Shown: positions 14,036 to 24,341 of the stretch, piece after piece
Layout: each line of letters opens with the position of its first letter
Position numbering within the stretch: position 1 is the stretch's first letter
NCBI GenBank assembly: GCA_961205875.1
Contig: OY540817.1
Location: 15,225,001-15,289,000 of the forward strand
DNA length: 64,000 nucleotides
Reading direction: 5' to 3'
DNA from: Sialis fuliginosa
Taxonomy: Eukaryota; Arthropoda; Insecta; Megaloptera; Sialidae
Notes under the pieces: model-generated
Database searches by the model: none
The model's input: only the letters and a program-made list of their open reading frames with translations
Told to the model about the DNA's origin: nothing
Position numbers and translations under genes: made by a program

Positions 14036-15010
14036 TAAGGAGTTAAAGTTATGTAAAAAAATTTTTTTTATACCAAGGCATGTGGTACGTCACGTTTTTT
14101 TCTTATAAAATAATAATAAAAAAAAAAAACTAACATTTAATAAAGGTATAAACAATTCATAAAAAATGTAAACACTAGAAGTTTCGAGCGTAGGTATACT
14201 TAATAAAATCTTCGTTGCCGTAATCCACGATTTTTTAAAGCAAAATTAACTATTTCTATGCGTTACACAAAAAGATGCATCTATTTTCCCACTTTTACTA
14301 TACTAATATTGCTACTAAAAATAAATAAACTTATACATTGTATGCAAAGTTTGATTAAGATATTACAATAGTTTTATTTATTCAGTACGAATACTTTGAA
14401 AACATCCTGTGTGCACTTCTTATACAAAACATATATGTAAAGGAAATTGAGATAACGTATATTTGTTGACACAGCTATGTTTGTTTGTTTTATATAAAAC
14501 GCCTGCAGCTGTAAACGATAAGTCTGTACCTAAATATCTATATATGTATCTGTATTTTCCAATCATTATTTGTTCCCCAATTACTCCCGTCTTTACGATA
14601 AAATCAAGTTTTGTTAATTATGTTGATTTTTCACTTAATTTAGTGTATTTACATTTTACTTAATTGCTCTTCAACCTTTTGTGTGTATATGTGTGTATTT
14701 TGTTTTCATTTATCTTGGAATATACTTGTAAAGTTAATTTTGGAGAGGAAAATTATAAAATGAATGAATTAATAAAATGTTAATTTCGTTCTTTAGAAAA
14801 TTTATTTAAATTTTTCAACTTGATTATCTCCACTTCTGACAGTTCATATTTGTGTGTATAGTTTTATTTTTTGTGATACAAGATAGTTAATGAATGTACT
14901 AATGAGCCGATCATAGTAATTGAACATTTACATCACCTAGCAACAAAATTGATGACAAACAAAAGTAGCTGAAAATTGACCATTTTATAAATTAATTTTA
15001 TTAAAAATTT
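14036..15010. other. AT-rich stretch, nothing recognised
   Basis: A 66-codon plus-strand frame at 14463 has no recognisable features. No repeat ends were found. Confidence 0.5.
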
Positions 15011-15362
15011 TGCTGTGTCCGCGGCTTTGCTCACGAGGACTACGGAATTAATGTATAAAAATATAATTGAATTATTTTAGATCTTTTTACTCTACACAGT
15101 TCTTTATTACATAATATTGTTCAATATTTAACGGTTTAAGCAAGGTATTGCAAAAAAGCGCACTGGCGCAAAGTGCGCAAACTATTATCATCACTGATTA
15201 TTCCTTGTGTTACCTAACGTAACAAAATATATACTAAAACCTGGACAGAGAACATATATACGAATTTAAAAAAAACACGTAAATCGGATGAGTGGTTCTC
15301 GAATGATAAGGGCACTAACGGGCAGACAGATAGAGAGACGTTGCGTTTTATAATATATAGAT
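15011..15362 (+). mobile_element. RTE-like fossil, copy B (internally deleted)
   Basis: The left 50 bases (GTCCGCGGCTTTGCTCACGA then GGACTACGGAATTA) match the start of the copy at 23342. The rest jumps to the 3' part of the copy at 11322 (GATCTTTTTACTCTACAC onward), ending with GCACTAACGGGCAGACAGAT. It is therefore an internally deleted copy of the same family. Confidence 0.65.
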
Positions 15363-16840
15363 ACATATAGATGAAAACAGAAAAAATATATTAAAAAGAT
15401 TTAATCGTTCTTATCTACCGATTGCGACATCGAAGTCCCTTAGTCTCAATAAATAACAAAAATTCATAGGAAAAAGATCAAACCCATTTTTTAAAAAGGA
15501 ATAAAATAATGACTGGGCTTATACCGGAATAAATTACACTATTATCTATTACATGAATATTTAAAACTGTCAGCTAAACTTTCCGTAACCTTTGACATCT
15601 ATATTCATACATTACATATTACGATACCATACATGTATAAGGTGATAAAAATAAATTACAAAAATCGACAGCGCAAAGAAAAACTTTTGCAGGAACAAAG
15701 CCCGACTAGAAAAAATATTACCGATTAAGAAAATCAAAATGCACGGTTTAAGAAAAAATCAGATGCTTGAATGAAGCCATAAAAATGATGCATTAGAAGT
15801 CGGGCGTAGTCTATAATAATCAGGCGCGCATAAATATGTGGCGAGGAGCATACGCGAGCTGCCTCACACAAGACTTATGTCTGTGAAGGCAAAGACACTG
15901 GTGTCGGTTATAAATACAACCACACACCAGTGGCGTAGTTTAAAATAATTGTTTCAGATTATTTCCAAATTGTCTCAAAATTGCTACACACATTTATTTT
16001 GTCGTTATTAATAATACATTTAAAAATTTGTCAAATGCGAGTTGAGCCTTGCGTACTATTGTCTCGTACCATATAGTTTTTCAATTTTTTCAATGTTAAT
16101 TTAATGAAATAAGACAACGAACCACTGTAACAGTCATATTTAATAGTACGTCTATTAGAAATTAGATGATTCCAAATGCACTACAATTAATTTATTTTTA
16201 ATTATTTTTGACAAATATGTAAGCGTGATAAGTACTAATAATTTTCTCGGTATCATTATACAGTTTCCCAATTTTCCTCGATTATTCATAGGTACTATAG
16301 ACAACTTCCGGAAATGTAGCAGGGAACATAATTTTTTACGTTTTTTTTTAAATTGTTAAACGCAAAATTTAATAACAACAAAACGTTTACATGGATTTTG
16401 GCTTCTGGGTGTATACCGTGTCGATTGGCCGTGTTATCGGCCAAAATTTCGTCATACATTGCAGTGAACATTTTCAGGACTCTTCTAAAACTGCACCTTT
16501 AGAGCCTTGAAGATGTAAAAGCCAAGATCCATATCTAGATCATCGCAGAAACTTCAAAACTTGTAAAACGTTTACATATTTAAATTCCTTGAACTCCCAG
16601 ATTTCGTTTAATACTCCACTCACCGAGATTTAATTTTTTTGTTATAATTATATCAATTCTCTGCTTTCTGGTCAAACGGTTCAATAGCTAGAAGGTTGTG
16701 GCAGAAACACAGTAGTGATTTCATATAAATATGTTCTTGTTTCGATTTTCAAAACATGGTAATATCTGAGATACATGACAGTCTTGATTATAAGTTTGAA
16801 ACTTAACCATGCTTTGTGCCACGGATATATACTAATAGTA
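15363..16840. other. AT-rich stretch with a moderately GC-rich middle
   Basis: Near 15900-15945 there is a CAGTGGCGTAG phrase, hAT-end-like but without a partner. At 16395-16540 a block with GATTGGCCGTGTTATCGGCC is open on the minus strand for a few dozen codons, but I recognise no protein. Confidence 0.35.
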
Positions 16841-16845
16841 GCAGC

Positions 16846-17027
16846 CGATCCACACTATCGTGCCGGTCTCGGTTCGGTCTAGCTTCAGTCAAATATTCAG
16901 TAAAGAAATGCTGTATCGAAGCGTGATTGGACCGAGACTGAAGCGATACCTATAGTGTGAATGATTTCATTGTTTATTCTATATTTGTATTTTATTGGAG
17001 CGAGACCGGCACGATAGTCTGTATCGA
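16846..17027. mobile_element. Short MITE with about 30-bp terminal inverted repeats
   Basis: The left end reads CGATCCACACTATCGTGCCG then GTCTCGG; the right end read inward gives CGATACAGACTATCGTGCCG then GTCTCGC. A second internal pair (GGTTCGGTCTAGCTTCAGTC against GATTGGACCGAGACTGAAGC) adds to the hairpin. It has no coding capacity, and the superfamily was not determined. Confidence 0.75.
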
Positions 17028-17988
17028 CCCTAATCCTGTGTTGTTCGCATACAAAAATCACAATTAAAAACTTGATAGCAGAAAAATACACCCCTCCTCC
17101 CCCCGTCCACCTCACCATACACATATCATAACATCATTACTAGCCACAGTAAATAAAAATATCTATTTTAGCTTATACCGATTTATTTAAACAAATAAAA
17201 TAAAATTGTAATAGTCAGCAGGGAACTTTGTAATGCATACATATGGAGCTGTATGATCTGATAGAAAGGTCGATGCAGGCAAGAACAGCTTTGTACGAAT
17301 AGACCGAGCTCTGATAGCAAAAAATGGTACGTCATCGAACACCTCAAATTTAAAATGTGAAAATGGTTGGAAATAATGTAAACAACATATTAGACCCGGC
17401 AGACTATTAAAAATATGTTAATTACTATGCTTAATGAATTTTTGAAATGAGTTAAAAAAACAATGAATATACCTTACAAAACACCTGCATGAAATTTACA
17501 CAGTTTATAGTAAATAATGTGCAATTTTTGAAAAAAAAATGCTGCTTAGCAATTTTTGTTAATTACCTTGTCTGCCTTAAATTTTTATAAGTTATAATTT
17601 TCAACAAAAGTACGTCACATAACACCTTTTTTTTATTTATAAAAAAATGAAGTTTGAGATCTCCCCTATCTGTTAAAACTTTGCTGACTGGAAATTTTTG
17701 TTAATTACATTGTCTGCCTAAAATTTTTATAAGCTATAATTTTTAACAAAAGTACGTCACATAACACCTTTTTTTTCTTTTTTTTTAAATAAAGTTTGAG
17801 ATCACCTCTATCTATTATAACTTGTCTGCCTAACAATTTTTATTAATTAATATCTGCAAACTTTTATTTTGCCTGCACTATTTTCATAGAATTTCGATAA
17901 ATGGTAATATTCAAGAAATTTCCGAGCAAAGAAACATTTGGTCGTCTCAAACAATACACTGCAAGTCTTATCTCAAATCCCAATAGAT

Positions 17989-18360
17989 CAGCGGTTCCCA
18001 ACTTTCATTTTATTTATTTGTAAAGATTAGTTATCAAGTGCTCGGTGTTTAATTAACTTTTCACACAGCTTATGTTTTTTGTTGGGTGGAGGGGGTGTGC
18101 CACTGTAGCTTTTTTCGCCATTATAAATTTTTTTTCGCGTACCCCTGAAAGTACGCGTACTCCAGGCAGGATATTCATCTATTAGGATTTTGGAATTCAC
18201 GACAATGATTTATTTAAATTTTAAATAAATAATTGTCCTGAATTAACAATCAAATCATTAAATTTTATAAAATTAATATTTCTATATATTATATATTCAT
18301 CGGGAGCCGGATGTAAATCTTTGAAGGGCCGGCGCGCAGGTCCTATTTTGGTGATCGCTG
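17989..18360. mobile_element. Possible hAT-like insertion in the fold-back loop
   Basis: The left CAGCGGTTCCCAACT and the inward-read right end CAGCGATCACCAAAA look like hAT terminal repeats. The left part also has GGTGTGCCACTG and GTACCCCTGAAAGTACGCGT, and the right part GGGCCGGCGCGCAGGTC. I find no matching 8-bp flank, so this is only tentative. Confidence 0.35.
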
Positions 18361-18689
18361 GTCTAGGGTCTAGACTCTAGGGTAAACCCTATTTGTTTTA
18401 TTTTAATAATTATGAATGTTTATTATTATTTTTAACTATCCTGATACATTAATAAATAATACATATAATAAAAAATACTATAGTTCCAATAAATAATTGA
18501 TTGAATCTAGCAAATTATTTATTTAAATCGTTGCAATGAAATATTTTATAAGCTCAATCAAATATCTGATAAATTTGATATAATTTATTGATTTAAAAAA
18601 ATAATAAAAAATAGAATATTATTTAAAAGACATAAATTATAGATAATAATATTCTCTGCAGCATGTCTCAAATTAATTTTTTTAAACGT

Positions 18690-18955
18690 AATTACTAAAC
18701 CGGAAACGGATGTTTACTCTTGTCATTTTTTTTGAAAGGTTGTTTTCAAAATAGGAGGTTTTCTTCCCAGACAAAATTTAATCTTAAATATAAAATTTCA
18801 CCCTTCGACGATTTGTCGTATTTGAGTTACTGCGCTTACAAACAGACAGACACACAGACATCATAGCGAAAATAATCAGAATAGATTCAGGGAAGGTATA
18901 TTCTTTTTCTAAATTTCGATAACCCTTCACCAAAATTTCGATGTGACAATGGAGA
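18690..18955 (+). repeat. Dispersed repeat, second copy at 47145-47365
   Basis: Shared phrases in order are GGAAACGGATGTTTACT, AAATAGGAGGTTTTCTTC, AGACAAAATTTAATCTTA, TATAAAATTTCACC, CAGACATCATAGCGAAAATA and ATCAGAATAGATTCAGGGA. The copy at 47 kb is on the other strand and lacks about 45 bases of this one. It is probably a retroelement 3' region. Confidence 0.65.
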
Positions 18956-19146
18956 GGAATTTATTTTTTTGGTCGTCACATCGAGGCCCATAACTTTTTT
19001 AATTTTTAATATTTTTCAATAAAAATTGGTATTCAATAAGTTGAATATATATTTAATAAGATGTCTACTACCTGATCGCAAAATAATATGGTATACCTAT
19101 AAAAAATTCTCAAACATTGACAATTACATCACAGTGGCTTTCCCCC

Positions 19147-19925
19147 TTAAGACTGACCTGGTAAAAAATATTTTTTCGATAAAGAAACTCTCTTAATATA
19201 TAAAAGAGATGTAAAACCTCGATTAATAATTAAAAAAAAAAAAAAAAAGTTGTCAACGGTTATATTACATTTTTTTTTAACAAAAAAATGTGGTCGTAGC
19301 GCTTAAAAAATTAAGACTGACAAAGTAAAAAACGTTTTTTTTGCTGGCAGCAAAATTTTAATGCAATAAGAAGTCTCAAAGTTAATGTTAGAAAAAAAAT
19401 TAAGATGGTGTTTTTTCACGGCCTGCGTATAAATTATTTAAACGAAAAAAAATCATTGGCACGGCGCTTAAAAATTAAGACTGCCATAGTAAAAAACATT
19501 TTTTCGATGACACGCAAATTTATAAGCATAGAGGAGGTCTCAAACTTTATTTAAAAAAAAAAAAAAAAAGGTGTTATGTCACGTCAACGGTGGAGCCGGA
19601 CATCCATCTCACGCATGGATGCTGCACATTCAAAATTAAGGCAGACAAGGTAATTAACGAAAATTTCCAGTCAGCAAAGTTTTAACAGATAGGGGAGATC
19701 TCAAACTTCATTTTTTTATAAATAAAAAAAAGGTGTTATGTGACGTACTTTTGTTGAAAATTATAACTTATAAAAATTTAAGGCAGACAAGGTAATTAAC
19801 AAAAATTGCTAAGCAGCATTTTTTTTTCAAAAATTGCACATTATTTACTATAAACTGTGTAAATTTCATGCAGGTGTTTTGTAAGGTATATTCATTGTTT
19901 TTTTAACTCATTTCAAAAATTCATT
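19147..19925 (+). repeat. Five-unit degenerate tandem array in right arm of the fold-back element
   Basis: Unit starts (TTAAGACTG or TTAAGGCAG) fall at 19147, 19309, 19475, 19636 and 19778, giving spacings of 162, 166, 161 and 142 bases. Each unit carries a poly-A tract and most carry a CTCAAACTT-like phrase. The inner units are the most diverged. The unit at 19475 carries an extra small hairpin (ACATCCAT / ATGGATGC) near 19600. Confidence 0.75.
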
Positions 19926-20058
19926 AAGCATAGCAATTAACATATTTTTAATAGTCTGCCGGGTCTAATATGTTGTTTACATTATTTCCAACCATTTTCA
20001 CATTTTAAATTTGAGGTGTTCGATGACGTACCATTTTTTGCTATCAGAGCTCGGTCTA

Positions 20059-20478
20059 GAATGTATATATGATAAAGTAGATATAATACCGAGTATGTAA
20101 TCCTATAGGAGTCACCAAACTATGTTTCTTGGGTCACGTAAGTTGGGTTACCTCCTGGCAACATCCTATCCCACCGGTATTCCCAGTTTGGTAATGGTAT
20201 AGTTTTGTAATGTTTGCACACATACCAATAAAAAAAATTTAGCTGTCGAAAATTAGTGGTCAAAAATATTTCCCTATTTATTAATTCTACAACATAATGG
20301 TTATTATAGTGTATAATAAGTAAATCACAAAAGTATATTAAATAAACTGCTTTGCCCTCAAACGTGTAATTTCGTTGAAATCTTGAGTTCGAATTTTTTC
20401 ATGATCACTATACTTTATTATACAGTACATTTCATGTATGTATAAAAAAGTAAAAATAATATGTAACTTATTTTGTAT
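20059..20478. other. Unassigned stretch between two repeats
   Basis: Contains a moderately GC-rich passage at 20100-20210 with GGTTACCTCCTGGCAAC; no frame or repeat end was identified. Confidence 0.4.
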
Positions 20479-20735
20479 AAAAAACGGAGGCCGTCACTGT
20501 TTCGACTTTCAAAATATATTATATGTGATTTAATACGAGTTGATTATAGCACCATCAAAACGGTACGGCGGGCATTTAAAAAAAGGCTTTGCTGGCGTGT
20601 AAGACGACGGCCGTCGTGACCTCGAAGAGCTTTATTATTGAATGCAATTAGTATAGAATAAACGGTGTTCGTCCAGCGCTGGAAATCTGCTCATTTGGAT
20701 TTTATGTAAATGATACAGTAATGGCCTCCGTTTTT
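20479..20735. mobile_element. MITE-like inverted-repeat element
   Basis: The left end AAAAACGGAGGCCGTCACTG matches the inward-read right end AAAAACGGAGGCCATTACTG over 20 bases with three differences. The interior includes the perfect 14-bp palindrome ACGACGGCCGTCGT (20604-20617). A target duplication could not be fixed. Confidence 0.6.
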
Positions 20736-21062
20736 GTTAAGTTCCAGCGCTTAAATATATACAGTTAAACAACCGCAAAAGTCTACGTTCATATTTACTA
20801 TTTAATAAACTAATATTAGAAACATCCCAACCAATCAAATAATATTTAATTAATTGATTTCACGAGGGAACTGAGAACTAATAAAATAAGGTGACGTTTT
20901 GTTGTTATCTCCTACAAAATACTGCATAATCGAAACAAAATTGAATATAAATTTGTCATAATAAATTTGATATCAACAAAAATAGATGTCTGATAAAAAT
21001 ATAAATGATTTCATAAAATTCAAAAAAGAAATAATCTTCTTTTCATATTTATGAATGGAATG

Positions 21063-21239
21063 AGAGAGAAGGGGAGAATATAGACGCGCGCCACTGGATA
21101 AAGGTGCCTCTGGATATACTCTGAAAATTCTATCAGGATCGAAGAAGGCTTTCGGATGCGATCGATTATCCAGTTCTTTTTTAGTTGCAGCTGTTTTACA
21201 TCAAGAAAATCCCCTCTGGTGTGATTGCGCCCGATTTTG
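21063..21239. other. GC-richer block open on both strands
   Basis: The plus strand is stop-free for 59 codons from 21063. The minus strand is also open for about 80 codons across the same DNA. Neither translation has a methionine start suited to a gene and I recognise neither. The left edge has GCGCGCCACTG, which on the minus strand is a hAT-like start (CAGTGGCGCGC). A mobile-element fragment is as likely as an exon. Confidence 0.2.
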
Positions 21240-21481
21240 TTAGTTTTTTTTGTTGGGGTAATTCTAACCCGTTATGTGCCATTGTTTTCAAATTTATTTT
21301 ACAATCGGTTAAGGTCGTAACTTTATTTCATTGTTGAAACTAGAAAGAATGTTTTATCGATAGTTGATTTGTAAAATGATGGATTTATCAAAAGCAGTAA
21401 CGGTTTTAGAGGGAGGGGGGATGAACCAGGTGGGGCGGCGTACAATGGAGAAGGAAGAGCCGACATCGAATGATAAAAAAG

Positions 21482-22025
21482 TGAAAAATTGAAAAAATTC
21501 AAAGGGGTATACCTTAAAAAAATGTCGATTTTTGACAAAAATTTTTTTGTCGGATTTGAAGTATTATACATGTCATTATATAGATTTTGACAAACTGATT
21601 TCAAATCCGCCAACTAAAATACATTCTGACTACGCGTTCAAAAGTTATGGCCTTTTTTCACCAAACATTTTAAAAAACTAAAACTTTGAGATGCTATATC
21701 TCGAGAACGGTTTAAGATACAGACCTGCGGTTTGAAAATTTCAACTTTTCTATACAATATACATATTTCTATACAATAAACATACTTTTAACGAAATCAA
21801 AATCCGAAATTTTTAGTAAAATTTCCTGCAGTGAACTATCGACTAAAATACAAGAAATTAAGACGTAGAATCATTTAGTTAGGTACTATAGAAATATATA
21901 AGAATTTATTTGAAAAAGTAAAAGCTTGAACTTAAGGTATTTTATAACTAGATTTTTTTGTTAATAGGAGGGGGAGGAATGACAAAATATGCTTCCCTTA
22001 TTAAAAATTTCACGCCTCGCCACTG
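21482..22025. mobile_element. Right half of the hAT-like fold-back family
   Basis: From AATTGAAAAAATTCAAAGGG to CACGCCTCGCCACTG it follows the second half of the elements at 4815 and 62926, including TATATCTCGAGAACGGTTTA and ATATGCTTCCCTT. The left half is missing, so the copy is truncated. The 96-codon minus frame at 21323-21613 crosses the break and is not a gene. Confidence 0.8.
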
Positions 22026-22219
22026 CTGCTAGGCAATATTGAACGTAGATAAATTTGGCGTTTATATGCTCTACGGTTTCCCAACATATTGTGTAAAGTA
22101 GAAAGCAGATAATTTTAGATAAAAAGCTATACGCACACACGTTGCCATCTATCGGACATTTTCGCAACTAGACATAAAGATGACAAATTTTTATATCGCA
22201 TCAATTCCCATAAATATTA

Positions 22220-22384
22220 TTATCGATAAGCGAACAATGGGAGTAAATGCGAACCAAATGACGTAACATTTATATAAAAGTTTTGGCAAATGTAATGCCC
22301 CCATGTATTTTGGAAGCATGTTTTGTGATTGATCGTTTCCATATCTTCAATCTGCTGTGATTGGTCCCGCTCCAGCGTCGCCAT
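22220..22384 (-). CDS. Candidate small ORF or first exon, 54 codons
   Basis: The start lies in a good insect context (GAAAAGATGGCGACG) and the first 20 residues, beginning MATLERDQSQQIEDMET, are hydrophilic and unlike the AT-driven translations around it. The frame continues to TAA at 22220, but the second half is AT-rich. No consensus splice donor was found; weak GT sites lie within. I recognise no family. The ATGGCG and the downstream CCAAT phrase could equally be promoter elements of a plus-strand transcript, so this is a guess based on composition only. Confidence 0.2.
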   Translation of the reverse strand: MATLERDQSQQIEDMETINHKTCFQNTWGHYICQNFYINVTSFGSHLLPLFAYR

Positions 22385-22395
22385 CTTTTCTAGAA
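22335..22395 (+). promoter_or_regulatory. Possible TATA-less promoter (CCAAT plus YY1-like)
   Basis: On the plus strand GTGATTGGTCCCG (inverted CCAAT box) is followed about 20 bases later by CGTCGCCATCTTTT, which matches the YY1/pleiohomeotic type GCCATCTT. The block is CpG-richer than its surroundings. This is the competing reading of the minus-strand ATG at 22384. Confidence 0.2.
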
Positions 22396-23340
22396 TTGTT
22401 GAATCAATTGATGCATTCGTATTTGTCTACGTATGTTCTTGCGATAAATCATTTTATTTTATTCAATAATATTTGCTTTTAAACATCGCTGTTTGTAAAC
22501 ACAAACGCGTATTTTATATTCAATGTTAGCTCTGTTTGTTTGTTAACTCTATTTTTATATTTTTTTAACTTCTTAGACTTTGTTTAAATATCAATATACA
22601 ATGCAAATAACATGCGCATGATTTTAGCCAAGAGCGGAACGAAAATATCGTTTGAAGGGTGGGGGGGGGGGCTGTATTATTACACAAATAACGAAACATT
22701 GAAAAATTATTTAAATATATAATATTTTTAAAAATTTATAAGCGAAATGAATCCAAATAAAAATGAGCCCATAAGGGTTAAAAAAATCCACACTTCAAAT
22801 TTATGTATTTCTATACGACCACTGCAAATTGGAATTGGAATTTTTTTAAATTTTAAATTTTATCATTAATCATTAATATTAAAAAACCTTTTTTTAATAT
22901 CTGATATTACATTTAAATATACAAGCCATACAAAACGAGTTTCAGCAATTCAAGTTTATCTGAAACTTTTCCACTAAAATTAATTACATAAAATCAAAAC
23001 ATATTTGTTTTGGGTAAATATGTACCACGAAATAGAATTGTTTGTTTAGAAGTATTTATGCTATACATTCAGTTACAATGCCAACATTTACTTGAAGAAT
23101 AACAATAACAAAATGAAATTGAGATGTAACAATTAAGAATTAAACGACTTTAAGATAGTTAAGCTTCAGTAATTGTTATTGTTGCATTAATAATGATTAA
23201 TTACATTGAGTTGCTGCTGAAAGAAGTCTTTATAGCGTAATTTAGTTTTTTTTTATATTTTATCAAATTAAAATTCGTTTACAGCAACAAGAATGTTAAT
23301 AGTGTTGCATTTAAATGCAATTAGTTATAATTATATACTA
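22396..23340. other. AT-rich stretch with clustered homeodomain, Sox and POU-like motifs
   Basis: Between 23090 and 23340 lie AACAATAAC (23101), ATTGTTATTGTTG, TAATGATTAATTAC (23191-23204), the perfect palindrome TTGCATTTAAATGCAA (23305-23320) and AATTAGTTATAATTA. Such clusters occur in developmental enhancers but also by chance in AT-rich DNA. An 11-G run is at 22661-22671. Confidence 0.2.
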
Positions 23341-23341
23341 T

Positions 23342-23815
23342 ACTAGCTGGGCCCGCGCGGCTTCGCTCGTGTGGACTACGGAATTATTGTTTAAGATTTA
23401 AAAAATATATAATTGAATTAAGTACAAACACGATTAGTTATTATTGTAATAAAAACCAAACAACACATAAATTACCTACCTAACCAAAACGAATCAGAAC
23501 AAAAATATATTAAATATTTCGATATTTCTAAACTATACGACTGAATTGGATGCTGTAAAGAGCAAATTATAGTATAACTTGCCCTTTACAGCATCGTCAT
23601 AAGTACTTAATGTAGATATTATCTACATTAAGTACTTATGACGATGAAATAATTTATTTCGTTAAGGATTAATGTTTTGCAGGTCATAAGTCCACGTAAA
23701 CAAAACCCAAATATTTTTAATTTTCTTTGTAACATAAAAGCAGTCATTGTGGCTTAAATATAAAAGATAGACATATGGTGTCGCTGACTTTATTGTAAAC
23801 CTTTTGATTCTAATT
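23342..23815 (+). mobile_element. RTE-like fossil, copy C (5' half of the family)
   Basis: It begins ACTAGCTGGGCCCGCGCGG, CTTCGCTCGTGTGGACTACG and runs through CTATACGACTGAATTGGATG, GTTTTGCAGGTCATAAGTCC and GGTGTCGCTGACTTTATT. It overlaps copy A (11322) in the middle and copy D (35004) in its first part. The middle has been rearranged into a perfect palindrome at 23592-23646. Confidence 0.65.
23592..23646. repeat. Perfect 55-base palindrome
   Basis: Arms of 27 bases (CATCGTCATAAGTACTTAAT and GTAGATA, then their reverse complement) surround a single central base at 23619. Copy A has only the single right-hand arm here, so the inverted arm is new in this copy. Confidence 0.9.
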
Positions 23816-24047
23816 AATTTAAATATAGATATAACTTTATTTTCAATTTAATTTATGTAAAAAAATGATATCAGAAAAGCAGTCACACACAAAATAGGCT
23901 TCATATCTGCCAAATTTGCTCGTACCGTTATTTTTTTTTCTAAATATAAAAAAAAGTTTTTGTTGTAATATTTAGTTATAAATATATTGTATGTGTGTTG
24001 TTTTCTTTTGGGCGTTGATAGGTTAAAATAACTTTTTCGATTAATTG

Positions 24048-24086
24048 TTAAAGTTTGTTCCACTTGATATGGCTCATCCTGTATAT
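24048..24086 (+). mobile_element. Solo end related to the 24342-25521 element
   Basis: GTTCCACTTGATATGGCTCA then TCCTGTATA matches the right end of the neighbouring fold-back element (GTTCCACCTGATATGACTCA then CCCTGTATA) with few differences, 255 bases upstream of it in right-end orientation. No left partner is visible. Confidence 0.5.
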
Positions 24087-24341
24087 TAAATTATTAAGGT
24101 CATAATATTTAATTTTAAATATTTATAAAAAGTACGCATTACCGTAAACAAGTACAACAGTTTACTGGCGATGGATCAATGTCTTCGCGTAACGTCGTTT
24201 GATGGATGTGAGGTTAGCGTCTGTCAGATAATAAGTAGCTTATATCCCCCATTTATAATGTGACTGACAGATCGAGTAATCAACATTTAATAAGATATTG
24301 ATCGCACTTTACATTGTTTAATGTGAATAAATGTTTTTATA

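Larger units (their letters stand above)
17300..20058. mobile_element. FOLDBACK-type element with tandemly built inverted arms
   Basis: The outermost TAGACCGAGCTCTGATAG at 17300 is mirrored exactly at 20058. The terminal 400 bases of each arm (17300-17695 and 19660-20058) are nearly identical inverted copies, and weaker homology extends to about 17880 and 19475. Each arm contains tandem units of about 140-165 bp carrying TTAAGGCAGACAAGGTAA or its diverged forms plus a poly-A tract before GGTGTTATGTGACGT. This matches the architecture of Drosophila FB elements (long terminal inverted repeats made of subrepeats). A possible 3-bp duplication GAA flanks it. No transposase frame is visible; the loop holds other repeats. 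Confidence 0.8.

Noticed and set aside
20380..20400. GAGTTCGAATTT as a tRNA or SINE B box
   Set aside because: No A box at the proper distance upstream and no cloverleaf can be formed.
21323..21613. 96-codon frame, and the similar 89-codon frame at 5243-5512, as a protein family
   Set aside because: The shared residues come from the shared fold-back element; neither frame survives in the 62926 copy in a way that suggests selection.
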